This document shows positions 12,251 to 20,725 of a DNA stretch of 39,374 nucleotides, piece by piece. The DNA is taken from the NCBI GenBank assembly GCA_001775395.1, contig MEWP01000028.1:1-39374 (forward strand). Reading direction: 5' to 3'. The notes beneath the pieces were generated by a model. That model did not search any database. It saw only the letters and a list, made by a program, of their open reading frames with translations, and was not told the DNA's origin. This DNA is from a candidate division Zixibacteria bacterium RBG_16_53_22 (GTDB lineage: Bacteria > Zixibacteria > MSB-5A5 > UBA10806). The position numbers and the translations under genes are program-made. Position 1 is the stretch's first letter, and each line of letters begins with the position of its first letter.

Positions 12251-12631
12251 ATGGGAGACAGTCCAGGCCGCGTAAGTAACCAAGTGCTCCAGGCTGGGAT
12301 CCTGACCTTGGGAGCCCAGATCACGGATCTTAAGTCATTACTGGAAAGTTATGAGGAAAGGATTCGATGCCTGGAAAGGGTCGGCGATAAAACCACTCCA
12401 TTGATAGAAAAACGACTCGAAATACTGGAAAAGCTCACTGAGGCGCATGCCAAAGAGCTCGAAACACTTAAAACGCTGATCACCACCCAAGCCCAGTCCA
12501 TCAACAAATTAGCCGACAGTTTTAAAAGCATGCAGAAAATCTGGAAATGGGCTCTCGGTTTAATCACTGTCGTAATAACCGCACTGATCATCACGTTTGT
12601 GACAGGACAGGCGACGGTGATATTCAAATGA
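12251..12631 (+). CDS. Coiled-coil protein with C-terminal membrane anchor (second holin-like gene)
   Basis: 126 residues. Residues about 15-95 are heptad-rich (LGAQITDLKSLLESYEERIRCLE, then EKRLEILEKLTEAHAKELETLKTLI), and residues about 97-121 are one membrane span (WALGLITVVITALIITFVTG). This resembles XhlA/hemolysin-type or spanin-like lysis proteins. It lies 12 bases after the holin candidate and 24 before the endolysin. It could aid or antagonise the holin; the sequence cannot decide. Confidence 0.6.
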   Translation: MGDSPGRVSNQVLQAGILTLGAQITDLKSLLESYEERIRCLERVGDKTTPLIEKRLEILEKLTEAHAKELETLKTLITTQAQSINKLADSFKSMQKIWKWALGLITVVITALIITFVTGQATVIFK

Positions 12632-12655
12632 GAACCATCGGAGAGGCGATATAAG

Positions 12656-13678
12656 ATGGATGATGGGTTGATTGTCGGCAAAGGCATGTATACCTGGATC
12701 ATCGAACGCTGTGGTGAACCGGCCGATCTGGTACACCAGGCGAAGGTTGGCGGTTGCTCCCACCTGCTGATCAAGCTCGCGGATGGGGTTTATCCATATT
12801 ACGGTCGCAATTATGCAAGTCCTTCGCAGCGTGATTTCACGATGGAGCTGGTCGACGCGGCGAAACACGAGGGGATCGAGCCGGTTGCCTGGCAATATGT
12901 TTATGGGATTAGCCCAATAGTGGAAGCCGATGTAATCGTCCAGCGTATGAATAGCGCAGGGCTCAAGAAGCTAATCGTTAATGCAGAGGTGGAATATAAG
13001 GCGCCTGGCATGGGGAGTAAAGCCGTGCAATATTGCCAGAGGCTGCGAAGCAAGATGAGCGATATCCGCCTTGGGTTATCGACCTACCGTTATCCGACCT
13101 ATCATCGTAAATTTCCCTGGAGTGAATTTGGTCAATTCATGGAAGGCTATCTGCCGCAGGTGTATTGGCAGGGAGCACATAATCCGGTAGAGCAATTAGG
13201 GAGGTGTTTGCGTGAGTATGCAGGATTGCCCTATCCTAACAAACCTGTGTACCCAACCGGAGCGGCTTACAAACAGGGCAGCTGGAAACCTGGTCCTGGC
13301 GAGGTGACCGCTTTCATGAGTGCTGCTAAAACTGTATATGAATTGGCTGCAGTCGACTTTTGGGAGTGGTATAACGCCACGGTGTATGTGCCCTATTGTT
13401 GGGCTGAGATCGCGGCATTTGATTACGGCGTCACGCCACCTCCATCTCCGCCACCTCCGAGCGACGGTTTCATGATGAGGATCCTGGTCGATGATCTGCG
13501 TGTTAGAGATGCGCCGAATGCGAGCGCTCAGATCAAGGGGCAGCTACATATGGGTGATGTCATTGAGGTCGGGGACATCGGCGGTGCCAATGCCTGGGCT
13601 AAGATTAAGGTTGGACCTTATGCCGGATATTGGTCGGCGGTCAATTACCTGGGCACCAGGTATATGGAGCCAGTATAG
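12656..13678 (+). CDS. Endolysin: TIM-barrel glycoside hydrolase plus SH3-like cell-wall domain
   Basis: 340 residues. Residues 1-260 look like a GH25-like (lysozyme-type) barrel: GMYTWIIERCG, LLIKLADGVYPYYGRN, VAWQYVYG, then LIVNAEVEYK where the acidic residues would be catalytic, LPQVYWQ and VDFWEWYNA at successive strand ends. A PPPSPPPPS linker follows at about 263-271. Residues about 277-340 form a bacterial SH3-like domain (LVDDLRVRDAPNASAQIKGQLHMGDVIEV), which binds peptidoglycan. The single chain without a signal peptide fits holin-dependent release. The exact bond cut is not known. Confidence 0.75.
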   Translation: MDDGLIVGKGMYTWIIERCGEPADLVHQAKVGGCSHLLIKLADGVYPYYGRNYASPSQRDFTMELVDAAKHEGIEPVAWQYVYGISPIVEADVIVQRMNSAGLKKLIVNAEVEYKAPGMGSKAVQYCQRLRSKMSDIRLGLSTYRYPTYHRKFPWSEFGQFMEGYLPQVYWQGAHNPVEQLGRCLREYAGLPYPNKPVYPTGAAYKQGSWKPGPGEVTAFMSAAKTVYELAAVDFWEWYNATVYVPYCWAEIAAFDYGVTPPPSPPPPSDGFMMRILVDDLRVRDAPNASAQIKGQLHMGDVIEVGDIGGANAWAKIKVGPYAGYWSAVNYLGTRYMEPV

Positions 13679-13683
13679 AGATT

Positions 13684-14133
13684 ATGCCCCGTGCTGCTCA
13701 CGTCTGTCCAGAAGTAGGATGCCCCGAATTGGTGTTTGGCAGTGACCGCTACTGTGCCAATCATATGAAGGAGAAACGTCGATTGGTTGATGATAATAGA
13801 CCGAATGCTTCCAAGCGTGGCTACGATGAAGAGTGGAGACGGATACGAGCTGCCTACTTGAAAACACATCCTTGGTGTGTAGTGTGTGGAAGGAAAGCGA
13901 CTGAGGTTGATCATGTGATTCCGATCAGCGATGGTGGAACGAATGATCCAGAGAACCTTCGATCACTTTGCAAGAGCCATCATAGTCAACACACTGCCAA
14001 GTCAGGTGGTGGATTTGGCAATCCACGGGGTAAGGGGGTTGAAAATGCGATTTGTGCGTATAGCCGAGACCGTGCGGGCAGTAGGGAAAATGTGTGTACG
14101 GGTTTGGAAGGGGCACTGATTGAGGAGTCATAA
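13684..14133 (+). CDS. HNH endonuclease linked to packaging
   Basis: 149 residues from ATG 13684. Two zinc Cys pairs (CVVC at 65-68; C96 with the H99/H100 region) hold the HNH core EVDHVIPISDGGTNDPENLRSLCKSHHSQH, with His77, Asn91 and His100 as the signature. HNH proteins beside terminase genes are known to work with the large terminase in cutting DNA of HK97-like cos phages. This gene lies directly before the small terminase with TAATG overlap, so that role is likely. An additional upstream zinc cluster is suggested by CPEVGCPE and YCANH. Confidence 0.9.
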   Translation: MPRAAHVCPEVGCPELVFGSDRYCANHMKEKRRLVDDNRPNASKRGYDEEWRRIRAAYLKTHPWCVVCGRKATEVDHVIPISDGGTNDPENLRSLCKSHHSQHTAKSGGGFGNPRGKGVENAICAYSRDRAGSRENVCTGLEGALIEES

Positions 14134-14582
14134 TGCCTGGTCCATTACCTAAAGACCCAATTTTGCGACAGAGAAGGAATAAAACATCAACGAGAGCGAT
14201 GCTGCCGGCAGAGATTGGGCATCGTAAATATAGGCCGAGGCTTCCGGCACTACCCGAAGGGATGAAATGGGACCCAATGACCATCAGGTTTTGGCAGGAG
14301 GTATGGTCCAGCCCGATGAGCCATATGTACGTTGAAGCGGATTTACCTGCACTTTTCCGATTGTTATTTTTGGTTAATCGATATTGGGATGGTGGCAGCT
14401 TGGAGGTTGCCAAAGAAATCCGCATGTTGGAAAGGGAGTTCGGCCTTACGCCACTTTCGAGACGGCGATTGGAATGGACCATCGCGCAATCCGAAGAAGC
14501 CATTGACCGGCACGAGCTGAAGCGCAGCCGGCGGGCAGTGATCATCGACGGGGATGATCCGCGCGAGGTATTAAGCAAATGA
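14133..14582 (+). CDS. terS: Terminase small subunit
   Basis: 149 residues. The start MPGPLPKDPILRQRRNK is the typical beginning of P27-type small terminases (G-P-x-P-K, then RRRNK). The central helices (PMTIRFWQEVWSS, ADLPALFRLLFLVNRYW, LEVAKEIRMLEREFGLTPLSRRRLEW) match that family's DNA-recognition and oligomer region. The protein recognises the packaging site and recruits the large subunit. It overlaps both neighbours (TAATG with HNH, 4 bases with terL), so production is coupled. Confidence 0.85.
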   Translation: MPGPLPKDPILRQRRNKTSTRAMLPAEIGHRKYRPRLPALPEGMKWDPMTIRFWQEVWSSPMSHMYVEADLPALFRLLFLVNRYWDGGSLEVAKEIRMLEREFGLTPLSRRRLEWTIAQSEEAIDRHELKRSRRAVIIDGDDPREVLSK

Positions 14583-16204
14583 GCGTGCTCATGATCCCGC
14601 AGGACGATAAGAAATTCCCGACCCTGGGACCGCAGGTGTGCGAGTTCATAGAAAGCTACCTGGTGCATGGGCCTGGAGACCTGCGGGGAATGCCAGTCGA
14701 GCTGGACCAGGAGAAGCGTGGGCTGATTTATCGCATGTACGAGGTATACCCGAAGGAGCATCCTCACGCTGGTAGGAGGCGCTTCAAACGTTGTGCGATC
14801 AGCCTGCGCAAGGGCAGCGCTAAGACCGAGCTAGCAGCACTGATCGCAGCGGTGGAGCTGCACCCAGACGGACCGGTTAGATGCGATGGGTTCGATGCCC
14901 AGGGCAACCCGGTTGGGCTTGGAGTGACGGATGCATATATTCCCCTGGTGGCGTACACCGAAGAGCAGTCGGATGAGCTGGCGTACGGTGCCCTGCGCAC
15001 GATCCTGATGTACAGCCAGGTGGCAGAGGATTTCGACATAGGATTGACACGCATTTTACGCATCGGAGGGGATGGTAAGGCGGTGAGCCTGGCGACGGCG
15101 CCGGACGCCAGAGATGGCGAGCGCACGACCTTCCAGGTATTCGACGAAACCCACCGGCTGAACTTGCCACGTTTGAAATCGGCACACCGCACGATGCTGG
15201 CCAACGTCCCTAAGCGATATTTAGCCGATGCATGGACGCTGGAGATCACCACGGCGCCGGCGCCAGGGGAGGGGTCGGTGGCGGAGGATACGATGGAATA
15301 TGCTCGCCAGGTGGCCGGAGGGGTGATCAAGGACAGCCGGCTATTCTTCTTCCACCGGGAGGCATCGTCAACACACGATCTCACGACAGCAGAGGGTATC
15401 AGGGCGGCGGTGATCGAAGCCAGCGGGCCGGTGGCAGAGTGGTCCGACATCGATAATATCGTCGAGCAGTGGAGGGACCCTACGGCGGATAAATCTTATT
15501 TGGAGCGCGTATGGCTCAACCGGCTTGTGCGGTCGAGCGAGCGGGCGTTCGACATGGAGCGCTGGGATGAATTGGCTGACCCGGGTTACATGCCTCCGGA
15601 CGGCGCATGGATGACGCTCGGTTTCGATGGCGGAAGGTGGCACGATGCGACTGCGCTAGTGGGCACGGAGATCCAGACCGGATTTCAGTGCTTATTGGGA
15701 TTATGGGAAAAGCCCGAGATGGAGGACATCCAAAATTGGGAAGTGCCGGCGGAGGATGTAAAAGGAGTGGTGGGGGAGGCCTTCGAGCGCTGGCAGATAT
15801 GGAGAATGTACTGCGACCCTCCGTATTGGGAATCTATCGTGGCGGAATGGGCGGGGCAGTATGGCGAGACAAGGGTGGTCGAGTGGTGGACCAACCGGCA
15901 GAAACAGATGGCGTATGCGATCAAATCATTCAACACGGCGATCACCTCCGGCGAGCTGCTGCACGATGGGAACCCGCATTTCGGGAGGCACATTGGGAAC
16001 GCCGTGCGCCGTGTGCTGAAGATGAGAGACGAAGAAGGCCGCCCACTGTGGACCATTTATAAAGAGCGACCGGATAGCCCGCTCAAGATCGATGCGGCGA
16101 TGGCGGGGATCCTCAGCTGGGAGGCACGCGGCGATGCGCTCAAGGCCGGTGTGGGCGTAAAGCATACCAGCGTGTACGAATCCAGAGGGCTGGTGGTGGC
16201 ATGA
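14579..16204 (+). CDS. terL: Terminase large subunit (ATPase and nuclease)
   Basis: 541 residues. Motor of DNA packaging. The ATPase half has a Walker A-like SLRKGSAKTE at residues 75-84 and Walker B FQVFDE ending in Asp189-Glu190, the HK97/Bxz1-like variant with Arg-Lys before the loop. ITTAP near residue 250 would be the coupling motif. The nuclease half begins about residue 340 with MTLGFDGGRWHDATALVG, where the Asp of GFDGG is a metal ligand, followed by MYCDPPYW and KIDAAMAGILSWEA with further acidic residues. Length and order are normal. The start is the GTG/ATG overlap with terS at 14579. Confidence 0.93.
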   Translation: MSVLMIPQDDKKFPTLGPQVCEFIESYLVHGPGDLRGMPVELDQEKRGLIYRMYEVYPKEHPHAGRRRFKRCAISLRKGSAKTELAALIAAVELHPDGPVRCDGFDAQGNPVGLGVTDAYIPLVAYTEEQSDELAYGALRTILMYSQVAEDFDIGLTRILRIGGDGKAVSLATAPDARDGERTTFQVFDETHRLNLPRLKSAHRTMLANVPKRYLADAWTLEITTAPAPGEGSVAEDTMEYARQVAGGVIKDSRLFFFHREASSTHDLTTAEGIRAAVIEASGPVAEWSDIDNIVEQWRDPTADKSYLERVWLNRLVRSSERAFDMERWDELADPGYMPPDGAWMTLGFDGGRWHDATALVGTEIQTGFQCLLGLWEKPEMEDIQNWEVPAEDVKGVVGEAFERWQIWRMYCDPPYWESIVAEWAGQYGETRVVEWWTNRQKQMAYAIKSFNTAITSGELLHDGNPHFGRHIGNAVRRVLKMRDEEGRPLWTIYKERPDSPLKIDAAMAGILSWEARGDALKAGVGVKHTSVYESRGLVVA

Positions 16205-16434
16205 CTATCATCGAGCGCTTGTTTCCGCCAGCATATCCAACATTAAAAAAGGTGATCGTGAACCTGCGCAGCGGGACGTCATTTAGGGCGGTGGTATGGA
16301 AGTGCGCCGGTGAGTTCGTGGTGCTCAGGAATGCGGAGATGCTCCAAAACTTGGGGCATGCCGAGCGGCATATCGTGGATGGAGAAGTGATCGTGAGATT
16401 GGCAGAAGTCGATTTCATGCAGGTGGTGAGCTGA
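16201..16434 (+). CDS. Small conserved protein between terminase and portal
   Basis: 77 residues, four-base overlap with terL. Beta-rich: KKVIVNLRSGTSFRAVVWKCAGEFVVLRNAEML, then VDGEVIVRLAEVDFMQVV. Short proteins of this pattern lie between terminase and portal genes in many siphoviruses of actinobacteria and other hosts; function is not known. The strand pattern suggests a small Sm-like or SH3-like barrel. Confidence 0.7.
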   Translation: MTIIERLFPPAYPTLKKVIVNLRSGTSFRAVVWKCAGEFVVLRNAEMLQNLGHAERHIVDGEVIVRLAEVDFMQVVS

Positions 16435-16470
16435 CCGGTGAACATGAAGACCGGATCAGGAGAGCTCTGA

Positions 16471-18420
16471 ATGGCTACGATCCAAACATTAGGAACGATC
16501 CAAACGTTATATCCAGCCTGGTCGCCGACCGTGACGCGCACCAGCCTGACAATGTACGACCAATATAATTACGATTACGCCACGATCTACCGGACACAGC
16601 CCAACGTGCGGACGTGCGTGGACTTCTTGGCGCGGAACGTGGCGCAGCTCGGGCTGCACTGGTACAGACGTGTATCAGATACGGACAGGGAACGGCTAAC
16701 AGAATTTGCGGGAGCAAAGCTAATTGCACAACCCCTGCCGCCGACCATGAAGGTGACCACCTACCGATTATTCGAAGCATTGATGTCGGATTTAGGGATT
16801 TATTTCAACGCTTACTGGCTGAAGATGCGCCAGGAGAGCACATTGTCAGGGTTACTGCGCATCCCTCCGATCTACGTCACCCCAAAGGGCAGCCTGGTCC
16901 CGAAGGTATACGAGCTGAACCTGGGAGGCAGACCGATCGAAATACAGCCCAACGATATCGTCCACATCCACGGCTACAACCCGGAGAACCCGATTTCGGG
17001 ATTATCCCCGATGGAAACATTGCGCAGGGTGCTGGCGGAGGAGTGGGAAGCCGGTCAAAACCGGGAATATTTCTGGCAGAACGCAGCCCGCAAGGAGGGC
17101 GTGATCGAACGACCCCGAGAAGCCCCGGAATGGAGCGATACGGCACGCGAGCGCTTCATCGCCGATTTCCAGGAAGCACATGGCGGTGGGGTTAATTCGG
17201 GTAAGGTGATCGTGCTTGAGGAGGGCATGGAATGGAAGGATATCTCATTCAACGCCCGGGAATCCGAGTACATCGCAGGGAGAAAGTTGACGCGGGAGGA
17301 GTGCGCCAGGTCTTATCACATCCCGCTGCCGATGGTGGGCATTTTGGAGCACGCCACACTGACCAACATCAGGGAGCAGCATCAAAATTTGTACCAGGAC
17401 AGCCTTGGTCCGTGGCTGAAAATGATCGAGCAGGATATCGAGCTGCAGATACTGCCCGAGCTCGAAGACAACAAAGACGTGTACCCTGAATTCAACCTGC
17501 AAGAGAAGCTGAAGGGAGACTTCGAAGAGCAGGTCAAGACGCTGCAGAGCGCGATCGGCAGACCGTGGATGACGGCCAACGAAGGGCGGGCGCGGATGAA
17601 TTTACCCAGGATGGACCAGGAGGATGCTGACCAGCTGGTGACGCCGCTCAACGTGATCGTGGGCGGGCAGGCATCGCCTAGAGACAGCGCCCCGCCACCG
17701 AAACAAAAGCTGCTCAGCTCGAAGGGCTTCGATTCGGCGTCCCCGGAGCTGCGGGAGAGGCACCAGCGCAAGTGGGTGGAGATCTTGTCGAAGCATTATA
17801 GGCGCCAGGAGGCAGCCATATTGAGCCGGGTGCCGGCAGCCATATCCTCTAACGATGGAAAATCGGACCTGGGAGGCGGGGTGTGGTGGGATGAAGACCG
17901 CTGGAACGCCGAGCTGATGGCGGACCTGTTACGCCTGAATTACCTGACGGCAACGGAGTGGGCCAAGCGCATGCTGGAGATGATGGGCGAGGAGATCGAA
18001 GACTGGGAGGCATTCAGAGACGGGATGGCGCCCTGGCTGGAGGAGCATTCACGCATCCAGGCGGAATATTTCAATACCCAGACACAAGGGGCGATATCCA
18101 CGGCGCTCTTCGATCCGGACCCGCTTGAAGCGGTGAGGAATGTATTCAACCTGGCGATCACCGTTTGGGCAGTGCGCCAGGCGGTGGGGTCGATCACGAA
18201 CGCCAGCAATTTCGGCTTCCACGAGGTGGCGAACGCCAAGGGTTTCAAGAGTAAACGCTGGCACGTAAACAGTAGCAACCCACGCCCAAGCCACGCGGCG
18301 ATGAGCGGCCAGACGGTTGGCATTCGGGAATTATTCTCTAATGGCCTGCGCTGGCCGGGTGATTCACGCGGCAGCGCGGATGAGACGGCAAATTGTGAGT
18401 GTTCCGTAGAATTCCTATGA
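16471..18420 (+). CDS. Portal protein fused to a MuF-like head morphogenesis domain
   Basis: 649 residues, AGGAG 8 nt before ATG 16471. Residues about 30-400 are an HK97-type portal: NVRTCVDFLARNVAQLGLHWYRR, DIVHIHGYNPENPISGLSPMETLR, then LTREECARSYHIPLPMVGIL and HQNLYQDSLGPWLKMIEQDIE. Portals form the dodecameric DNA gate. Residues about 430-649 carry a second region ending in SKRWHVNSSNPRPSHAAMSGQTVGI, then NCECSVEFL, the conserved end of the SPP1 gp7/MuF family that enters the head with the portal. In most phages these are two genes; here they are one chain. Confidence 0.88.
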   Translation: MATIQTLGTIQTLYPAWSPTVTRTSLTMYDQYNYDYATIYRTQPNVRTCVDFLARNVAQLGLHWYRRVSDTDRERLTEFAGAKLIAQPLPPTMKVTTYRLFEALMSDLGIYFNAYWLKMRQESTLSGLLRIPPIYVTPKGSLVPKVYELNLGGRPIEIQPNDIVHIHGYNPENPISGLSPMETLRRVLAEEWEAGQNREYFWQNAARKEGVIERPREAPEWSDTARERFIADFQEAHGGGVNSGKVIVLEEGMEWKDISFNARESEYIAGRKLTREECARSYHIPLPMVGILEHATLTNIREQHQNLYQDSLGPWLKMIEQDIELQILPELEDNKDVYPEFNLQEKLKGDFEEQVKTLQSAIGRPWMTANEGRARMNLPRMDQEDADQLVTPLNVIVGGQASPRDSAPPPKQKLLSSKGFDSASPELRERHQRKWVEILSKHYRRQEAAILSRVPAAISSNDGKSDLGGGVWWDEDRWNAELMADLLRLNYLTATEWAKRMLEMMGEEIEDWEAFRDGMAPWLEEHSRIQAEYFNTQTQGAISTALFDPDPLEAVRNVFNLAITVWAVRQAVGSITNASNFGFHEVANAKGFKSKRWHVNSSNPRPSHAAMSGQTVGIRELFSNGLRWPGDSRGSADETANCECSVEFL

Positions 18421-18428
18421 GGTGAAAG

Positions 18429-19340
18429 ATGAAGAAAATATTTCGAGCACCGATTGTATTGAAACAGGACGGCGCCGCGGGTGAATTCAGCGCCGAGTTT
18501 GCCACACTGGAAGTGATCGACCACGACGGCGATATCACCAGGCATGGCGCCTTCCGGGAAGGGCAGGAAACATTAATCGAGCCCTGGAACCATAACTACC
18601 ACGAGCCGCCGGTCGGAAAAGGTGTGATCCATGAGCGGGAAAATAAGGCGGTCATCGAAGGACAATTCTTCTTGGATACGCAATCTGGACTGGAGCATTA
18701 CAAGGTAGTAAAGAATTTAGGACCGCTCCAGGAATGGTCCTACACATTCGAGATCGAGGAGAGCAGCCGGGGTACCGTGGAGGACCAGGATGTGCAGTAC
18801 CTGGAAAAACTCGACGTGTGGGGAGTGGCGCCGGTTACCCGAGGGGCGGGGATCGACACCCGCACGGTAAATATCAAAGGGGAAAAGCGGGCGGTATCAA
18901 CCCATACGACCGCCACCAGCGACGCAGCCTGGGACGGACCGGCGAACGGAGCACGCGTGCGCAGCGGAGAGGGGGCGGCGTATTACAAGCGCATCTACGC
19001 CTGGCAGGACACGGAGGGCGACCCGGAGGTCAAATCATCGTGGCGTTTTATCCACCACATGGTGGATGGAGAGGGCAACCCGGGGGCAGCCAATATCAGG
19101 GCATGCCAGACCGGGATAGGGGTGCTCAATGGCGGGAGGGGCGGCACGACCATCCCGGACGCCGATCGCCAGGGCGTGTGGAACCATTTAGCGAAGCATT
19201 TGAGGGATGCGGACCTGGAGCCTCCAGAGCTCAAATCCCTTGACCCTTTATCGACCGAAGACGAGGCCGGAGACGGTAAGTCGAGCGGAGAGGTTAGCGT
19301 AATCAAGACCCAAATCGACATACTTGAATTAGAGGAGTAA
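18429..19340 (+). CDS. Prohead serine protease with extra C-terminal domain
   Basis: 303 residues. Residues 1-160 are the HK97-type prohead protease: FATLEVIDHDGDITRHGAF, the His55 of PWNHNYHEPP, FFLDTQSGLEHYKVVKNLG, and Ser104 in QEWSYTFE. It cleaves scaffold and capsid delta domains during head maturation. Residues about 175-275 form an added domain (SDAAWDGPANGARVRSGEGAAYYKRIYAWQDTEGDPE, then GRGGTTIPDADRQGVWNHLAKHLRDADLEPPEL) known to me from many phage and prophage proteases. The second domain probably binds or is packaged with the capsid. The last 25 residues are acidic and helical. Confidence 0.88.
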   Translation: MKKIFRAPIVLKQDGAAGEFSAEFATLEVIDHDGDITRHGAFREGQETLIEPWNHNYHEPPVGKGVIHERENKAVIEGQFFLDTQSGLEHYKVVKNLGPLQEWSYTFEIEESSRGTVEDQDVQYLEKLDVWGVAPVTRGAGIDTRTVNIKGEKRAVSTHTTATSDAAWDGPANGARVRSGEGAAYYKRIYAWQDTEGDPEVKSSWRFIHHMVDGEGNPGAANIRACQTGIGVLNGGRGGTTIPDADRQGVWNHLAKHLRDADLEPPELKSLDPLSTEDEAGDGKSSGEVSVIKTQIDILELEE

Positions 19341-19343
19341 AAC

Positions 19344-20678
19344 ATGAAGACCTTAAAAGAGCTTCAGGAAAGCCTGAAGAAATTTCTAACCGAAGCCCGC
19401 GACTTATGCGATCTAGTCGACAAAGAAAAGCGGGACTTCACGGCCGAGGAGCGCCAGAAGGTAGCCGGGCTGCTGGAAGACGCTAAGAAAGTGAAGGCCG
19501 AGATCAAAACCGTCCAGGACGACGAGGCAATGCGCAAGAGCATCCTCGACCTGGGCGAGGGCATCGAGATCAAAGACGGTGGACAGAACGGCAACGGCCA
19601 CGGAAACGGGCGCGTGAAGGGCGCTCAGTTCCTGGCGGAAGCCCAATTCGACACCCTGGGCGACGCATTCGTGCGGTCCAAAGCCTGGCAGGATTGGCTG
19701 AAGCAAGTAGCGCCGGGAGGCCACATCGCCGACAGCCGCAAGGGCATCTCATCGCCACCCCTGGAATTCAAGCGCTTCGGGTTGTTCCGCAAGGACCTGA
19801 TCACCGGCGCTGCCGATACCAGTGCGGGTGCTTTCTTGATGGCGGAGGATACCGGCATCTACGAGCCGTTGGGGCGCTACCCGCTTACGCTGCGGGACCT
19901 GATCAGCACACGGACCACGACCAGCGACGCGGTGGAGTTCGTGCGCCAGACGACGCAGGTGCACCAGGCTGCACCGACAGCGGAGGCCAACGTCACAGAT
20001 TACACCGGCGCGACAGGGCAGGTGAGCGGCGAGAAACCGGAAGGATCCACGACCTTCGAGCGGGTGACCGAGAACGTGAAGACCATCGCGGTGTGGATCC
20101 CAGCTACGAAACGGGCGCTGTCGGACGTCGGGCAGCTGCGGGGTCTCATCGACCAGGAACTGCGCGAAGACCTGGGGGAGGAGCTCGAAGACCAGCTCCT
20201 GAACGGAGACGGGATCGGCGAGAACTTCACCGGTCTCGCCAACACAGCCAACGTCCTGGTGCAGGCCTGGGATACCGATTTGATCACCACGGCGCGCAAG
20301 GCGATCACCAATCTTTTAGTCAACGGCAAACAGGTGCCCACGGCCTGGCTGCTCAACCCGCAGGACTGGGAGACGATCGACCTGCTGCAGGACCTGCAGG
20401 GGCGCTATTACTGGGGCGGCCCGCAGACACCCGGGCAGCGAACCATGTGGGGCGTGCCGGTGGTGCAGAACTTCTTCGTGCCGCAGGGCACAGGATACCT
20501 GGGCAACTGGCGCAAGATGGTGCTGTGGGACCGTGAACAGGCGACCATCTCGGTGAGCGATTCGCACGCAGACTTCTTCATCCGCAACATGGTGGCGATT
20601 TTGGCAGAGCTCCGGGCGGCTATGGGAGTGATCCGGCCGACCGGGTTCGTCGAAGTGGACCTGGAGAGCGGAAGCTAA
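19344..20678 (+). CDS. Major capsid protein, HK97 fold
   Basis: 444 residues starting 3 bases after the protease stop. Residues 1-75 form a long charged helix (LKELQESLKKFLTEARDLCDLVDKEKRDFTAEE), the scaffold-like delta domain removed by the protease. A Gly/Asn-rich hinge (NGNGHGNGR) precedes the mature shell region. E-loop and P-domain features of the HK97 family follow: FLMAEDTGIYEPLGRYPLTLRDLI, then IDQELREDLGEELEDQLLNGDGIGENFTGL, AWLLNPQDWETIDLLQD, and the closing FFIRNMVAILAELRAAMGVIRPTGFVEV. No separate scaffold gene is present, as expected for this type. Confidence 0.93.
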   Translation: MKTLKELQESLKKFLTEARDLCDLVDKEKRDFTAEERQKVAGLLEDAKKVKAEIKTVQDDEAMRKSILDLGEGIEIKDGGQNGNGHGNGRVKGAQFLAEAQFDTLGDAFVRSKAWQDWLKQVAPGGHIADSRKGISSPPLEFKRFGLFRKDLITGAADTSAGAFLMAEDTGIYEPLGRYPLTLRDLISTRTTTSDAVEFVRQTTQVHQAAPTAEANVTDYTGATGQVSGEKPEGSTTFERVTENVKTIAVWIPATKRALSDVGQLRGLIDQELREDLGEELEDQLLNGDGIGENFTGLANTANVLVQAWDTDLITTARKAITNLLVNGKQVPTAWLLNPQDWETIDLLQDLQGRYYWGGPQTPGQRTMWGVPVVQNFFVPQGTGYLGNWRKMVLWDREQATISVSDSHADFFIRNMVAILAELRAAMGVIRPTGFVEVDLESGS

Positions 20679-20692
20679 CCACCTCACCCCGG

Positions 20693-20714
20693 CCCCTCTC
20701 CTAAAGGAGAGGGG
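20693..20714 (+). promoter_or_regulatory. Perfect 10-bp hairpin between capsid gene and sugar module
   Basis: CCCCTCTCCT pairs with AGGAGAGGGG across a 2-nt loop. The surrounding CCTCACCCCGGCC run resembles palindromes repeated in several bacterial genomes, including Chloroflexota (recall, not a search result). It may attenuate transcription after the capsid gene or mark the insertion edge of the module. The Shine-Dalgarno for 20726 (AGGAG, 20717-20721) lies outside the stem. Confidence 0.6.
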
Positions 20715-20725
20715 AGAGGAGAACT

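Noticed and set aside
14764-15450. Minus-strand gene opposite terL
   Set aside because: Shadow of terL: Ser/Arg-rich translation, no motif, no start signal.
19694-20536. Plus-strand gene overlapping the capsid gene in another frame
   Set aside because: Arg/Gly/Ala-rich shadow of a GC-rich gene; the capsid frame is clear.
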